From: Limnohabitans sp. Rim8
Lineage (GTDB): Bacteria > Pseudomonadota > Gammaproteobacteria > Burkholderiales > Burkholderiaceae_C
Direction: 5' to 3'
Assembly (NCBI RefSeq): GCF_945901735.1
Contig: NZ_CAMDLM010000021.1
Location: forward strand, 1 to 64,000
DNA: 64,000 bases
Shown here: positions 55,861-64,000 of the stretch, piece after piece
How the letters are laid out: each line of letters starts with the position of its first letter
Numbering within the stretch: position 1 is the first letter of the stretch
Made by a program: the position numbers and the translations under genes
Notes under the pieces: generated by a model
Told to the model about the DNA's origin: nothing
The model's input: only the letters and a program-made list of their open reading frames with translations
Database searches by the model: none

Positions 55861-57092
55861 TTGCTGTGATACCGACCTTGTGTTTGGAGTCCGTCAGCAT
55901 CGTCTTTTTGGTTCGATGGATTGGCCGACAGATCGGCATCGCCATGGGTCCAGCTCATGCGCCAAAAAGCGCTGGCTTTTCTGACTGAAGTCCATTCACC
56001 CGACAAGCCCAAGACACCCGATTGGACTTGGCGTTGGGACTCAAAGCCGTTGGTGATGTCGGCATAACGTGAACGGTTGAACTGGGCTGATGCCGCCACC
56101 CGCACCAAACGCGAATAAAACAAGGGCCGACTCCAGTCGACGCCCTCGGTGAGGGCAATGCCAGACACCACCGGGTCGTTGACGCCCCCCAACAAGTGGT
56201 AGCGCATGTTCGAATACGACAGGCCCAGACGAGCGCCTCTGTAGCCCACAGGCACGCTGTAGGCCAAACGCCCGTAGTTCACAGCTTGTGTGGCCATCAG
56301 GTTGGTCGACAACTGGTCGCCATGCGCACTGGGGTTGTTCCAGTTGAGGTTCAGACTGGCACGGTCCGAACCTGTGCGGGCGTGGCCCCAATTGTCCAGC
56401 GAGCCTGACCCGTCCCATGCGGGCGTTTGCTCTATGGTGGCCACCACATCGGTGGTGTTGGGGGAACTGCCGGCTTTGAGGGAGGCGCTGGCGTTGACGC
56501 CCGGCAAGGCTTGAACCACGTTCAAGGCACCCTCCAGCAGCCGCAAATTCAGCGGCGTGCCTAGAACATAGGCCTGACCAAAGGTTTTTTCAACGCGCTC
56601 GGCCGCGATCGGTAGCGATGAACGGTCCACGATTTCAAGCACACCCATCAGGCCCGCCGTCACCACCAACCGCACCACACCGTCTTGAATGTCTTGCGGC
56701 GGCAAACTCACCTGCGCCAACCAGCCCAGTTGTTGGTATGCCTCCTCTAGCGCCGGCACCACGCGGCGCAGCTCAGTCAAATCCAGTTCACGGCCCAACC
56801 ACTGAGCCAACACGGCATCGATGGCTTTCTTTTCCATGACTTGACCGCCTTGCACGTCAAAGCGCTGAACCTTGAACGTGACACCCCCAGAAGCCGCCAC
56901 AGGCGCAGCCGGAACGGCGATCGGTTGGGTCTGAACCGGTGCTTTGGGCTGCAGCGACTTTTGGATGTCGCGCTGAATAGATCCAGCGTCCGGCACCACA
57001 TTGGGACTGGACTGCGCCAAAAGCCACGGCGTCCAAGCCAAGCCCAGGAGCAAAATGGCCCCGCGAATGGGCTTAAAAGCCATTTCCCTCAT
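55851..57092 (-). CDS. TpsB/ShlB/FhaC-family outer-membrane transporter, C-terminally truncated
   Basis: The 413-residue protein has a signal peptide (IRGAILLLGLAWTPWLLA), one or two POTRA domains (FKVQRFDVQGGQVMEKKAI ... LGWLAQVSLPPQDIQDGVVRLVVTAG) and the start of a 16-strand barrel (WDGSGSLDNWGHARTGSDRASLNLNWNNP). Normal FhaC/ShlB proteins have 550-580 residues; this ends at RYHSKWG in mid-barrel, about 150 residues short. It is therefore probably nonfunctional. ATG 57092 overlaps the upstream gene (ATGA). Confidence 0.75.
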   Translation of the reverse strand: MREMAFKPIRGAILLLGLAWTPWLLAQSSPNVVPDAGSIQRDIQKSLQPKAPVQTQPIAVPAAPVAASGGVTFKVQRFDVQGGQVMEKKAIDAVLAQWLGRELDLTELRRVVPALEEAYQQLGWLAQVSLPPQDIQDGVVRLVVTAGLMGVLEIVDRSSLPIAAERVEKTFGQAYVLGTPLNLRLLEGALNVVQALPGVNASASLKAGSSPNTTDVVATIEQTPAWDGSGSLDNWGHARTGSDRASLNLNWNNPSAHGDQLSTNLMATQAVNYGRLAYSVPVGYRGARLGLSYSNMRYHLLGGVNDPVVSGIALTEGVDWSRPLFYSRLVRVAASAQFNRSRYADITNGFESQRQVQSGVLGLSGEWTSVRKASAFWRMSWTHGDADLSANPSNQKDDADGLQTQGRYHSKWG

Positions 57093-57478
57093 CCAGCATT
57101 CCCCGCAGCTGCAGGTGCGTTGGCTTGAGGTGGCTCGTCTTTTGCGGCCGCCGATTGGGCCTGAATTTGGGCTTGGGCCGCAATCATTTGGGTGCCCAAT
57201 TGCGCCGCTTCGGCAAAGTGACGCGCGACCAAGTTTTTAAGCTCATCGATTTGAGCCATGGCGTAATGGACATCCGGAAAAATCGCGGGCATATCGACCA
57301 AACGGTCACCCTCGACCAACATGCTGGATCGCACAGCCACACCACCGCTGACAATTTGAACCACAAACACACCACGCCCCGTGATGGGGTGGCCTTCTAC
57401 AGGTGCAGGAGTTGGCTGAGCTTGTTCATTTTCCACAGGGCTGGCCTCATGAGGCTTGTCCGTCATGACTTTTTTCAT
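57089..57478 (-). CDS. hypothetical protein upstream of tpsB
   Basis: A 129-residue protein with an Ala/Pro/Gln-rich C-terminus (AAQAQIQAQSAAAKDEPPQA). Its middle has a compact hydrophobic part GRGVFVVQIVSGGVAVRSSM. There is no signal peptide. It overlaps tpsB (ATGA) and likely is co-expressed. I do not know its family. The start (57478, 57466 or 57496) is uncertain. Confidence 0.55.
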   Translation of the reverse strand: MKKVMTDKPHEASPVENEQAQPTPAPVEGHPITGRGVFVVQIVSGGVAVRSSMLVEGDRLVDMPAIFPDVHYAMAQIDELKNLVARHFAEAAQLGTQMIAAQAQIQAQSAAAKDEPPQANAPAAAGNAG

Positions 57479-57917
57479 CTTCCATCTCACCTTCATCAAC
57501 CCGGGCAATCACCCCATAAAATTGGCAAAACTGTCATTCTTTTGCCAGCGAATCGCTACTTTTTCCCCGAAAAAGTGCTCTACAAGATCAGCGATTTGAT
57601 TCTGATGAAGGGATGCTAATTGATGAAAAACAAAAAAAATCAATAAAAGTCTGAATTTGAATTTAAGTAACGGCATTGTCATTTTTCTTAAATCATTGAA
57701 CAGGCCAACAGCTCTATAAAATGAAGTTGCTGGGTCAATGAACCAGACAACTCCAGGCGTTTGCTGGCAGATCTGAACCGATGAATTGCACCCAGCTTGG
57801 CCCTGTTTGCTGCCAACGCCCGCAGCAGTCATGGTGCTTCTCTTCGGAAATATGGATTTTTTCCCCGGCTACTTTTCAACAAGTGGCTTTGCTGTTGGCG
57901 ATGGAGGCTTGGTCAAG
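57479..57917. other. 439-nt divergent intergenic region
   Basis: AT-rich DNA between the small gene (minus) and the response regulator (plus), with T-runs around 57630-57690. It should hold both promoters. A minus-strand frame across it (57509-57832) has no coding character. Confidence 0.5.
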
Positions 57918-58601
57918 ATGAAAGTACTGTTGGTTGAGGACGATGCACAAATCAGCGCATTGGTGATCAATGCATTGCGTCAGGCTAACTTTGATGTGGA
58001 CCACACCGACAATGGCTTAATCGGCTTGGAAAAATCCGCAACAGGGCTGTACGACCTGCTCGTCTTGGACTTGATGCTGCCTGGGTTGGATGGGCTGACC
58101 TTGCTCAAGCGCATGAAAGAAATGTCTCAATGGATCCCTACACTCATTTTGAGTGCCAAAGGGGACTTGGACGACCGCTTATTGGGGTTTGAATTGGGCG
58201 CTTGCGACTACATCCCCAAGCCCTTTTATGTGGAAGAACTGGTTGCTCGCGTCCGTGCCGCTTTGGCCAAAAGAGAGGGCATCATTGAACAAAGCTTGGT
58301 GGTTGGTGATTTGCGCCTTGACAGGGTCAGTCGGCAAGCACATTGGCAGGGAAACAATGCCACCTTGAGCCAGCGTGAGTTCAGCGTGTTGGAGCTGCTC
58401 ATGCGTTCTCCAGGGCATATTTTTTCAAGAAAACAAATTTTGCTGCATGTCTGGGAAATCGACTTTGACCCCAACACCAATGTGGTGGACGTGTGCATAC
58501 AAAGAATCAAGCGAAAACTCACCCGCCATCAAAACACAAACGCTGAGTTACCGATTGACTCCGTTCGCGGTGTTGGATATCGGATGAAAAATAGTGCCTA
58601 A
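57918..58601 (+). CDS. OmpR/PhoB-family response regulator
   Basis: The 227-residue protein has receiver residues Asp8/Asp9, phosphoacceptor Asp51 and Lys101, and a C-terminal winged helix (FSVLELLMRSPGHIFSRKQILLHVW... VDVCIQRIKRKL). It pairs with the histidine kinase whose start overlaps by 8 nt. Together they face the two-partner-secretion locus across 439 nt, which suggests they may regulate it or its replacement. ATG 57918 is used; the GGAGG site lies about 10 nt upstream. Base composition is more AT-rich than the rest of the window. Confidence 0.9.
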   Translation: MKVLLVEDDAQISALVINALRQANFDVDHTDNGLIGLEKSATGLYDLLVLDLMLPGLDGLTLLKRMKEMSQWIPTLILSAKGDLDDRLLGFELGACDYIPKPFYVEELVARVRAALAKREGIIEQSLVVGDLRLDRVSRQAHWQGNNATLSQREFSVLELLMRSPGHIFSRKQILLHVWEIDFDPNTNVVDVCIQRIKRKLTRHQNTNAELPIDSVRGVGYRMKNSA

Positions 58602-60006
58602 AAAAATGTCTATGTTTTTCAATAAACCCGTCAAAAAATCGTTCAAGGTTTATGTTTTTTTCCAAGTTTTCATCGCCACCGCCGTCATCATCTTGATCAA
58701 CAGACAGGTCAGCCAATATTTTTTACGGTCTCAACTGACACAACAAATAGAAGCCAATTTAGTCCAAGACGCTGTGGGGTGTGGCCATCTCATGAATGAC
58801 AAAGAGGCGTTTTTAATTTGCGCCTTCAATCAGAGTGGTCCCACCGACATCACACGTTCGCTGATTCAAACTTACGTCTTTTGCAGTGCGTCCCCCTCTA
58901 GCACCTCATTGACAAGCGCAGTTTGTGAAAAGCTGACTGAAACTGAGGAGCCGGTCAAGACAAACCATCCAAATGGACGCATTGGGATCGTCGGTAAAGG
59001 CAATGACCAGTGGTACGTGGCCCGGAAAAACGACAATATCCCATCGAACTACCTGCTTGCGCCCGCTTCCGCCACTTTGGAAATGGTGGTCAACGTTCGG
59101 GGGCTGCGCGATCGCAACTTGATCTACACGCTGCCATTCATTTTGTTGAGCATTGCCTTACTGACCTTTTATCTGACACAACTTTTGTTGAAACCCGTTC
59201 AGTCCATCAAAAAAACGCTGACGGTTTTGGAGCCACAGCACTTGGATCGGGCAACTGAGTTGAACAGTCCGTTTTACGAGTTCGACGATTTCTTGAAAAT
59301 CTTTGATGAACTTCGACAAAGGTTACAAAAAAGTTTCACCAAAGCTCGCCGCTTTGCGTCCGACGCCTCCCACGAATTGCGCACGCCGTTGACGATTTTG
59401 AGAGGCCATGCTGAAGAAATGATCACAGAGCTGCCCATGGGCTCTGGGACTCAAATTCGAATGCGTGTCATCGCCGATCAAGTGGATCATTTGATCGATA
59501 TTTCCGCCAAATTGTTGTTGCTTTCGCAAGCCGATGCCAACAGCATCAAGCTTCAATTAGAAACTTTGGACCTGAGCCAATTGGTCTGGAATTGGGCTCA
59601 AGATGCGCGCTCTTTTGACGAACGCATCGAGATCAAACACAGCATCGAACCCAGTCTCTGCTGCCAAGGGGATCGCCTACTTTTGCTGCAAGTGATACAC
59701 AACTTCTACACCAATGCGATCAATTACAACATCGACAAAGGCTGGCTGCGCATCACACTCCGAAAACACGATGACCATCTTTTGTTGTGCTTTGAAAACC
59801 CCAGCGAAATGATCCCCGCAGATTTCTCAAGTCGAGCTTTTGACCGTTTCTACCGAGGACCAGATGCCCTCGCCAAAGGCATCAACGGGTATGGCTTGGG
59901 GCTGAGCCTGTGCCAAGAAATCGCCAAAGTGCATGGGGGATCCATCGCCATCGACGCCACCCATAACCGTGTTGGGATCACTCTTTGTTTGCCGATATCG
60001 GCATAA
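58594..60006 (+). CDS. two-component sensor histidine kinase
   Basis: The 470-residue protein has two membrane segments (about 20-38 and 178-200) around a periplasmic part of about 140 residues containing five cysteines. A DHp helix follows with the phosphorylated His in RFASDASHELRTPLTIL, then a catalytic domain with the N box HNFYTNAIN and G2 box GYGLGLSL. The G1 box is the Asn-type ENPSEMIP rather than DxGxG, also known from active kinases. The start may be GTG 58594 or ATG 58606. It is partner of the regulator before it. Confidence 0.88.
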   Translation: MPKKMSMFFNKPVKKSFKVYVFFQVFIATAVIILINRQVSQYFLRSQLTQQIEANLVQDAVGCGHLMNDKEAFLICAFNQSGPTDITRSLIQTYVFCSASPSSTSLTSAVCEKLTETEEPVKTNHPNGRIGIVGKGNDQWYVARKNDNIPSNYLLAPASATLEMVVNVRGLRDRNLIYTLPFILLSIALLTFYLTQLLLKPVQSIKKTLTVLEPQHLDRATELNSPFYEFDDFLKIFDELRQRLQKSFTKARRFASDASHELRTPLTILRGHAEEMITELPMGSGTQIRMRVIADQVDHLIDISAKLLLLSQADANSIKLQLETLDLSQLVWNWAQDARSFDERIEIKHSIEPSLCCQGDRLLLLQVIHNFYTNAINYNIDKGWLRITLRKHDDHLLLCFENPSEMIPADFSSRAFDRFYRGPDALAKGINGYGLGLSLCQEIAKVHGGSIAIDATHNRVGITLCLPISA

Positions 60007-60158
60007 GGGATCGCTGTAGGTTTTCACGAAACTTCAGTCATTGATCGGGAGAGCATCAAAGCGTTTGGGGAGCACGATCCGCTGGCTTATTCCTGAGCCG
60101 CTTGACCTGCGTTGAGCTCAGCAGGGGAAACGCCGTACCTGCAACAGGGCTTCGGAAT

Positions 60159-60180
60159 AAAAAAACCGCCCGAAGGCGGT
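60159..60180 (-). terminator. intrinsic terminator of the HiPIP gene
   Basis: Minus-strand accgcc-ttcg-ggcggt followed by a T-run, 50 nt beyond the HiPIP stop. Confidence 0.75.
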
Positions 60181-60229
60181 GAGCATGAACCCAAGCGGAC
60201 GGCGCTGTCCGCTCGAGCCAGCCAAGGCA

Positions 60230-60556
60230 TCAGGCCTTTTTGGCCCAAGCCGAGCACCAGCCCTTGGCGGCCACTTGCTTGCCGGCAAACAGGGGGCAAC
60301 CACCGGCAGCAGCACCGGCCTTGGCTTGGAACAAGGCACAGTTGGCGCAGTTGGCACCCGCCGCCATTTTTGGAAATTTGGCTTTGTCAACCTTGCTGGC
60401 GTCGGCTTTGTAAGCCAGGCCCGCAGCTTGTGGGTCTTTTTCGTCGACCATGGCTTGGGCGGCCGCCTCGCCGACCGCCAGAACGGCCGTGGCAGCGGTG
60501 GCCACTTGCATCATGAAGACACGACGGGTGGAGGGGGTGGAAGTGAAACGGGACAT
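60230..60556 (-). CDS. high-potential iron-sulfur protein (HiPIP)
   Basis: The 108-residue protein has a twin-arginine signal (STRRVFMMQVATAATAVLAVG) and a mature part with four cysteines Cys70, Cys73, Cys87 and Cys101 in the HiPIP order (C-x2-C ... C ... C). It would carry electrons in the periplasm between respiratory or photosynthetic complexes. Expected to fold with its cluster before Tat export. A clear ribosome binding site GGAG precedes it. Confidence 0.93.
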   Translation of the reverse strand: MSRFTSTPSTRRVFMMQVATAATAVLAVGEAAAQAMVDEKDPQAAGLAYKADASKVDKAKFPKMAAGANCANCALFQAKAGAAAGGCPLFAGKQVAAKGWCSAWAKKA

Positions 60557-60753
60557 GCGAAACTCCTCGAAGGGTGTGTCAAAAAATTACTGGACAGTTC
60601 ATTGTGCGCCACATCAGTTACCTTGTCACGCGGGGCCGGATACCCGAGCAAATCACACAGGAAAGTCCGGGCTTTTACAGGTCATCCGCCCAGGGCAGGG
60701 GCATGTCAGAATGCGGTCTGAGTTTCAAACGCATCTGACACAAAGGTTTTGAC

Positions 60754-61344
60754 ATGCTGCAACTGCTCATTGGATTGGCCCTTTTTTTGGGCATTCACTC
60801 ATTGCAAAGCTTGGCCCCGCAGTTGCGCCAAAACGGCATCGTCCGCTGGGGTTCGCTGGGTTTCAAGGCCGTTTACGCGGCAGTCTCCGTGCTGGGGCTT
60901 TATTTGCTGGTGCATGGCTACAGCCAAGCACGGCTTGACCCGGTGATGCTTTGGACGCCGCCACGCGGCATGCAGCACGCCACCATTTTGCTGATGTGGC
61001 TGTCCATGGTCTTGCTGTTGGCCAGCTATGTGCCTGGCAACCACATCAAAGCCAAACTGCGTCACCCCATGACCTTGTCGGTCAAAGTTTGGGCGCTGGG
61101 CCATTTGCTGTCGAATGGCAACTTGGCCGATGTGCTCTTGTTCGGTGGTTTCCTCATCTGGGCGGTGTTGGTCTTTCGCGCCGCTCGCAAGCGCGACCGC
61201 CAAAGCCTGCACAGCGCGCCTGAGGGCAAGGTCATGAGCACCTTGATCACGGTCGCGCTGGGCACAGGCGTCTGGGCGGCATTTTTGATGGGTGGCTTGC
61301 ACCTGTGGCTGGTGGGCGTGATGCCCTTCACACGGGCCGGCTGA
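60754..61344 (+). CDS. NnrU-family membrane protein
   Basis: The 196-residue protein has six membrane segments: GLALFLGIHSLQSLA, LGFKAVYAAVSVLGLYLLV, and later WALGHLLSNGNLADVLLFGGFL, the family's HLLxNGxxxxLLLF signature. NnrU proteins occur with nitrite or nitric oxide reduction genes, and are related to isoprenylcysteine methyltransferase-like membrane proteins, yet no denitrification gene is nearby. Role unknown. ATG 60754 is clear. Confidence 0.88.
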   Translation: MLQLLIGLALFLGIHSLQSLAPQLRQNGIVRWGSLGFKAVYAAVSVLGLYLLVHGYSQARLDPVMLWTPPRGMQHATILLMWLSMVLLLASYVPGNHIKAKLRHPMTLSVKVWALGHLLSNGNLADVLLFGGFLIWAVLVFRAARKRDRQSLHSAPEGKVMSTLITVALGTGVWAAFLMGGLHLWLVGVMPFTRAG

Positions 61345-61868
61345 GCAAACTGCGTCGCGAAGGACTTGACGGCCTTCAAACCGCTGGAATTAAAAAAATT
61401 GACTTTTATTCCACTCAGGAATAAGATCACCGGTTGTTCATCATCACCCTTTGGACAACACGCATTCTGCTCACAAGGCGTTTGCACAAGCTTCGATTGA
61501 CCTCGACCACCTTGCCCTGTTGAGCTGCAGGCTCAGGTATTTTTCTCACAGCTCTGCGCAAGCCCCTGGATGGTTTGCGACTCGATTGACTTTGATTTCT
61601 CCGATACCCACCCGTTCGGGCTCCCCGGTAGTTTTGCCCTCGACACCCTCTTTTTGTTCTGGCCTTGGCCGAACCTCTGCCTTAGCCTCTGCGCAACGCG
61701 TCCTCGACACGACGCGCGACTGGCTGCAAAACAGTTCTAAAGCCCAACCCATGTGCTGAAACCGAAAGGCTTTGCACGTTTCCCTGCGGCTTCTGTCAAG
61801 AAGTCGCTTTTTCCTGCATGTCGGCTTTGGTTTGAAGCTGCCATGCCACCTCTCTGAAAGGCTCAACC
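61345..61868. other. 524-nt gap, likely leader of the RRM gene
   Basis: No convincing gene. It contains a strong promoter at 61399-61427, so an mRNA of about 435 nt would precede the RRM start. Frames on both strands (61451-61759 plus; 61546-61866 minus) overlap and lack coding bias. Confidence 0.5.
61399..61427 (+). promoter_or_regulatory. predicted sigma-70 promoter for the RRM gene
   Basis: TTGACT, 17 nt, TAAGAT. Close to the consensus with optimal spacing; the expected start is near 61434. Confidence 0.6.
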
Positions 61869-62162
61869 ATGAGCAGCAAAATTTACGTGGGCAACTTGCC
61901 CTACACCATCGACGACGCCAGCTTGCGTCAAAACTTTTCCGAGTTTGGTGGCGTGTTGTCGGCCAAAGTCATGATGGACCGTGACACCGGTCGCTCCAAA
62001 GGTTTCGCCTTTGTCGAAATGTCCAGCGCCGAAGAAGCCCTGGCCGCCATCACCGGATTGAACGGCATGTCGGTCAGCGGTCGCTCGATCGTGGTGAACA
62101 TCTCCAAGCCCAAAGAGCCCAGCACCGGCTACGGCAGCGGCTACCGCGACACCCGCAACTGA
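61869..62162 (+). CDS. RNA-recognition-motif protein
   Basis: The 97-residue protein is one RRM domain with RNP2 IYVGNL (residues 5-10), and RNP1 RSKGFAFVEM (about residues 42-51). The short basic tail ends YGSGYRDTRN, with less glycine than cold-responsive cyanobacterial and beta-proteobacterial Rbp proteins. It would bind single-stranded RNA. AAAGG precedes the ATG. The long leader may allow self-regulation. A strong terminator follows. Confidence 0.92.
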   Translation: MSSKIYVGNLPYTIDDASLRQNFSEFGGVLSAKVMMDRDTGRSKGFAFVEMSSAEEALAAITGLNGMSVSGRSIVVNISKPKEPSTGYGSGYRDTRN

Positions 62163-62179
62163 TTTTTTCAGTCGTCTTC

Positions 62180-62208
62180 AAAAAAGCCGCTTCACAGCGG
62201 CTTTTTTT
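62180..62208. terminator. bidirectional intrinsic terminator
   Basis: Eight-base arms aagccgct/agcggctt with A- and T-runs at the two sides; serves the RRM gene and the convergent ABC exporter gene. Confidence 0.9.
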
Positions 62209-62246
62209 GTGTCTGCGCCAGCGCTGCGCTGTCGGCAAAACGCAGG

Positions 62247-64000
62247 CTAGCCGTGGCCAGTGTTGAATTGCAACGCGGCCAAGCTGGCGTAAAGCCCACC
62301 CTTGGCTTGCAACTCGGCGTGGGTGCCTTGCTCCATCAGGCGGCCGCGCTCGAGCACCCAGATCACGTCGGCGCGTTGTACCGTGGCCAGGCGGTGCGCA
62401 ATCACCAGCGTAGTGCGGCCGACCATGGCTTTGTCCAACGCGGCTTGCACCATTTTTTCGCTTTGCGCATCGAGCGCGCTGGTGGCCTCGTCCAGCAGCA
62501 AAAGCGGTGGATTTTTCAGGATGGCCCGTGCAATGGCGATGCGTTGGCGTTGTCCGCCCGACAAGCGCACGCCGCGGTCGCCCAGGTAAGTGTCAAAGCC
62601 CTCGGGCAATTCGCGGATGAACTCTTGCGCGTACGCGGCCTCGGCGGCGGCCAGCACCTCTTCTAAGCTGGCCTCGGGGCGGCCGTAGCGGATGTTCTCG
62701 ATCACCGTGCCAGAAAAAATCACCGGCTCCTGCGGCACGATGGCCATGCGCTCGCGCAGGTCGTGCAAGTCCATCTGGTCGATCGGTACACCGTCCAGCA
62801 CAATGCGGCCCGATTGCGGGTCATGAAAGCGCATCAGCAAATCGAACAAGGTGGTTTTGCCCGCGCCACTCGGGCCCACCACGGCCACCGTCTGGCCCGG
62901 TCGGATCTGGCCTCTGAGTTGGTCCAGCGCCCAGGTGCCAGGGCGCGAGGGGTAATGAAAGCGCAGCGATTCGAGCTGCAAAGATGAGCCGCCTTGCGGC
63001 CAAGGTGCTTTTTGTGGCTGAGCGGAGACCTTGAGGTTGGACTCGGTGTGCAGCAACTCCATCAGGCGCTCAGTGGCACCGGCCGCGCGCAGCATGTCGC
63101 CGTAGACCTCGCCCAGCACCGCAAAGGCACTGGCCAGCAAGATCACGTAAAACACCGTCTCGCCCAGCTGGCCTGCGGTGCTGGTGCCCGCACGCACGGC
63201 CAGCGTGCCCATGTACAAGCCCCACAGCAGCACCGCGCTGGACGCCATGATGATGAAGCCCACCAGCACCGAACGCGCGCGGATGCGCTTGAGTGCCGTG
63301 CCCAAGGCTTTCGTGGTCGACTCGATGAAGCGGCGCGTCTCGCGGCCTTCGGCGGTGTAACTTTGCACCACGCTGATGGCGTTGAGCACCTCAGAGGCCA
63401 TGGCGCTGGAATCGGCCACCCGGTCTTGGTTGGCGCGTGACAAGCGGCGCACCCGGCGGCCCAGGTAGACGCTGGGGAAAATCACCGCCGCCAGCACCGC
63501 CACCACCTGCAGCATGAGCACGGGGTTGGTCCACACCAGCATCAAGAGCGCGCCGGTGCCCATGACCAGGTTGCGCAGGCCCATGGAAAACGAGGAACCC
63601 ACCACGGTTTGAACCAAGGTGGTGTCGTTGGTGAGGCGCGAAAGCACTTCGCCCGATTGCGTGGTTTCAAAAAAAGCGGGGCTCTGCTGGAGCACGTGGC
63701 CGTACACCGCGTTGCGCAAGTCGGCGGTGATGCGCTCGCCCAACCAGCTCACCATGTAAAAGCGCCCGGCAGAAAACACCGCCAAAGCCGCGGCCACGGC
63801 AAACAATTGCAAAAAGTTGCCCGACAACTGCTCAGCCGATGCACCCGTGGACAGCCCTTGGTCGATCAATTGGCGTAAAACCCAAGGAAACGCCAATGTG
63901 GTGCCAGCGGCCAGCAACAAAAACAGGGCCGCAAAGCCCAAGCCGACGCGGTAAGGCTTGAAGAAAGGGAGCAGGCCCGAAAGCGATTGATGAGGAGCAG
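62247..64000 (-). CDS. MsbA-like ABC exporter (fused membrane and ATPase domains), 5' end outside window
   Basis: The visible 584 residues cover most of the membrane domain and all of the ATPase. There is no stop up to the window edge (SGLLPFFKPYRVGLGFAALF upstream), so the start is missing. The ATPase has Walker A VGPSGAGKTTLF, signature RLSGGQRQRIAIARAIL, Walker B LLLLDEATSAL, and D-loop SALDAQSE. The family moves lipids such as lipid A (MsbA) or drugs; the sequence IVPQEPVIFSGTVIENIRYG is typical. The precise substrate is open. Confidence 0.9.
   Translation of the reverse strand, partial: APHQSLSGLLPFFKPYRVGLGFAALFLLLAAGTTLAFPWVLRQLIDQGLSTGASAEQLSGNFLQLFAVAAALAVFSAGRFYMVSWLGERITADLRNAVYGHVLQQSPAFFETTQSGEVLSRLTNDTTLVQTVVGSSFSMGLRNLVMGTGALLMLVWTNPVLMLQVVAVLAAVIFPSVYLGRRVRRLSRANQDRVADSSAMASEVLNAISVVQSYTAEGRETRRFIESTTKALGTALKRIRARSVLVGFIIMASSAVLLWGLYMGTLAVRAGTSTAGQLGETVFYVILLASAFAVLGEVYGDMLRAAGATERLMELLHTESNLKVSAQPQKAPWPQGGSSLQLESLRFHYPSRPGTWALDQLRGQIRPGQTVAVVGPSGAGKTTLFDLLMRFHDPQSGRIVLDGVPIDQMDLHDLRERMAIVPQEPVIFSGTVIENIRYGRPEASLEEVLAAAEAAYAQEFIRELPEGFDTYLGDRGVRLSGGQRQRIAIARAILKNPPLLLLDEATSALDAQSEKMVQAALDKAMVGRTTLVIAHRLATVQRADVIWVLERGRLMEQGTHAELQAKGGLYASLAALQFNTGHG

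Noticed and set aside
57509-57832. 107-residue minus-strand frame in the tps / two-component gap
   Set aside because: No domain, AT-rich, covers the promoter region and overlaps no known family.
61451-61866. Opposing frames in the RRM leader
   Set aside because: Both strands show frames of similar length without coding features; a leader is the better reading.

Overview
The window looks like a 64-kb chromosomal piece of a Burkholderiales bacterium, most likely Comamonadaceae (freshwater Limnohabitans or Rhodoferax type). The grounds are the GC-rich coding style, a BPSS1780-type membrane protein, several TRAP and Bug-type organic-acid uptake systems, a short Rieske oxygenase, HiPIP, and the gene orders slpA-ispH-serS and xseB-ispA-dxs. 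No taxonomic search was possible, so the assignment is an inference. Most of the window is ordinary housekeeping and uptake DNA with tightly packed, often overlapping genes. One region, 44.5-47.1 kb, and the two-partner-secretion/two-component region at 55-60 kb look less settled.

Layout. 0-2.1 kb: end of a CitE-like lyase, a GDSL esterase and an NTF2-fold protein, translationally coupled. 2.2-9.1 kb (minus strand): a tungsten aldehyde oxidoreductase system (AorA polyferredoxin, AorB tungstopterin subunit, AorC FAD subunit, a MoaD-like protein and a small unknown) behind a tungstate ABC importer (tupBCA). The promoters of tupB and aorA share one palindromic motif, TATGAA-N6-TGCATAGGT. 9.2-14 kb: a TRAP transporter (dctM, dctQ, dctP) with a ModE-type HTH fused to a periplasmic-binding-protein-like domain between dctP and dctQ; this is the obvious candidate oxyanion sensor. 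14.2-17.2 kb: dxs, ispA, xseB.

17.5-32 kb: Rieske oxygenase, EamA exporter, mercaptopyruvate-type sulfurtransferase, ZIP transporter, dienelactone hydrolase, GST, polA, homoserine kinase, BPSS1780 protein, SlyD, methyltransferase and UvrD. Intergenic DNA here holds REP-like palindromes, a 28-bp tandem array grown from a terminator, and a 224-bp structure of three interlocked perfect inverted repeats between polA and thrB. 32.8-44.5 kb: MFS transporter, guaC, TauE/SafE, a LysR-Bug-M20 catabolic set, site-2 protease, trpS with a DUF1508-like tail, an orphan NarL-type regulator, a tautomerase-SnoaL fusion, a lipoprotein and pobA.

44.7-47.1 kb: a BLUF blue-light receptor, then a 1.8-kb stretch bounded by direct copies of the 3' flank of tRNA-Ser(CGA). 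The stretch holds a frameshifted gene with an 8-bp microsatellite and an alpha/beta hydrolase. 47.1-54.9 kb: the slpA-ispH-serS-tRNA-Ser operon, radC, a PfkB kinase, purT, galE and rfbA. 55.1-60 kb: a two-partner-secretion locus that looks internally deleted, facing an OmpR-type two-component system. 60.2-64 kb: HiPIP, NnrU, an RRM protein with a likely 435-nt leader, and the 3' part of an MsbA-like ABC exporter cut by the window edge.
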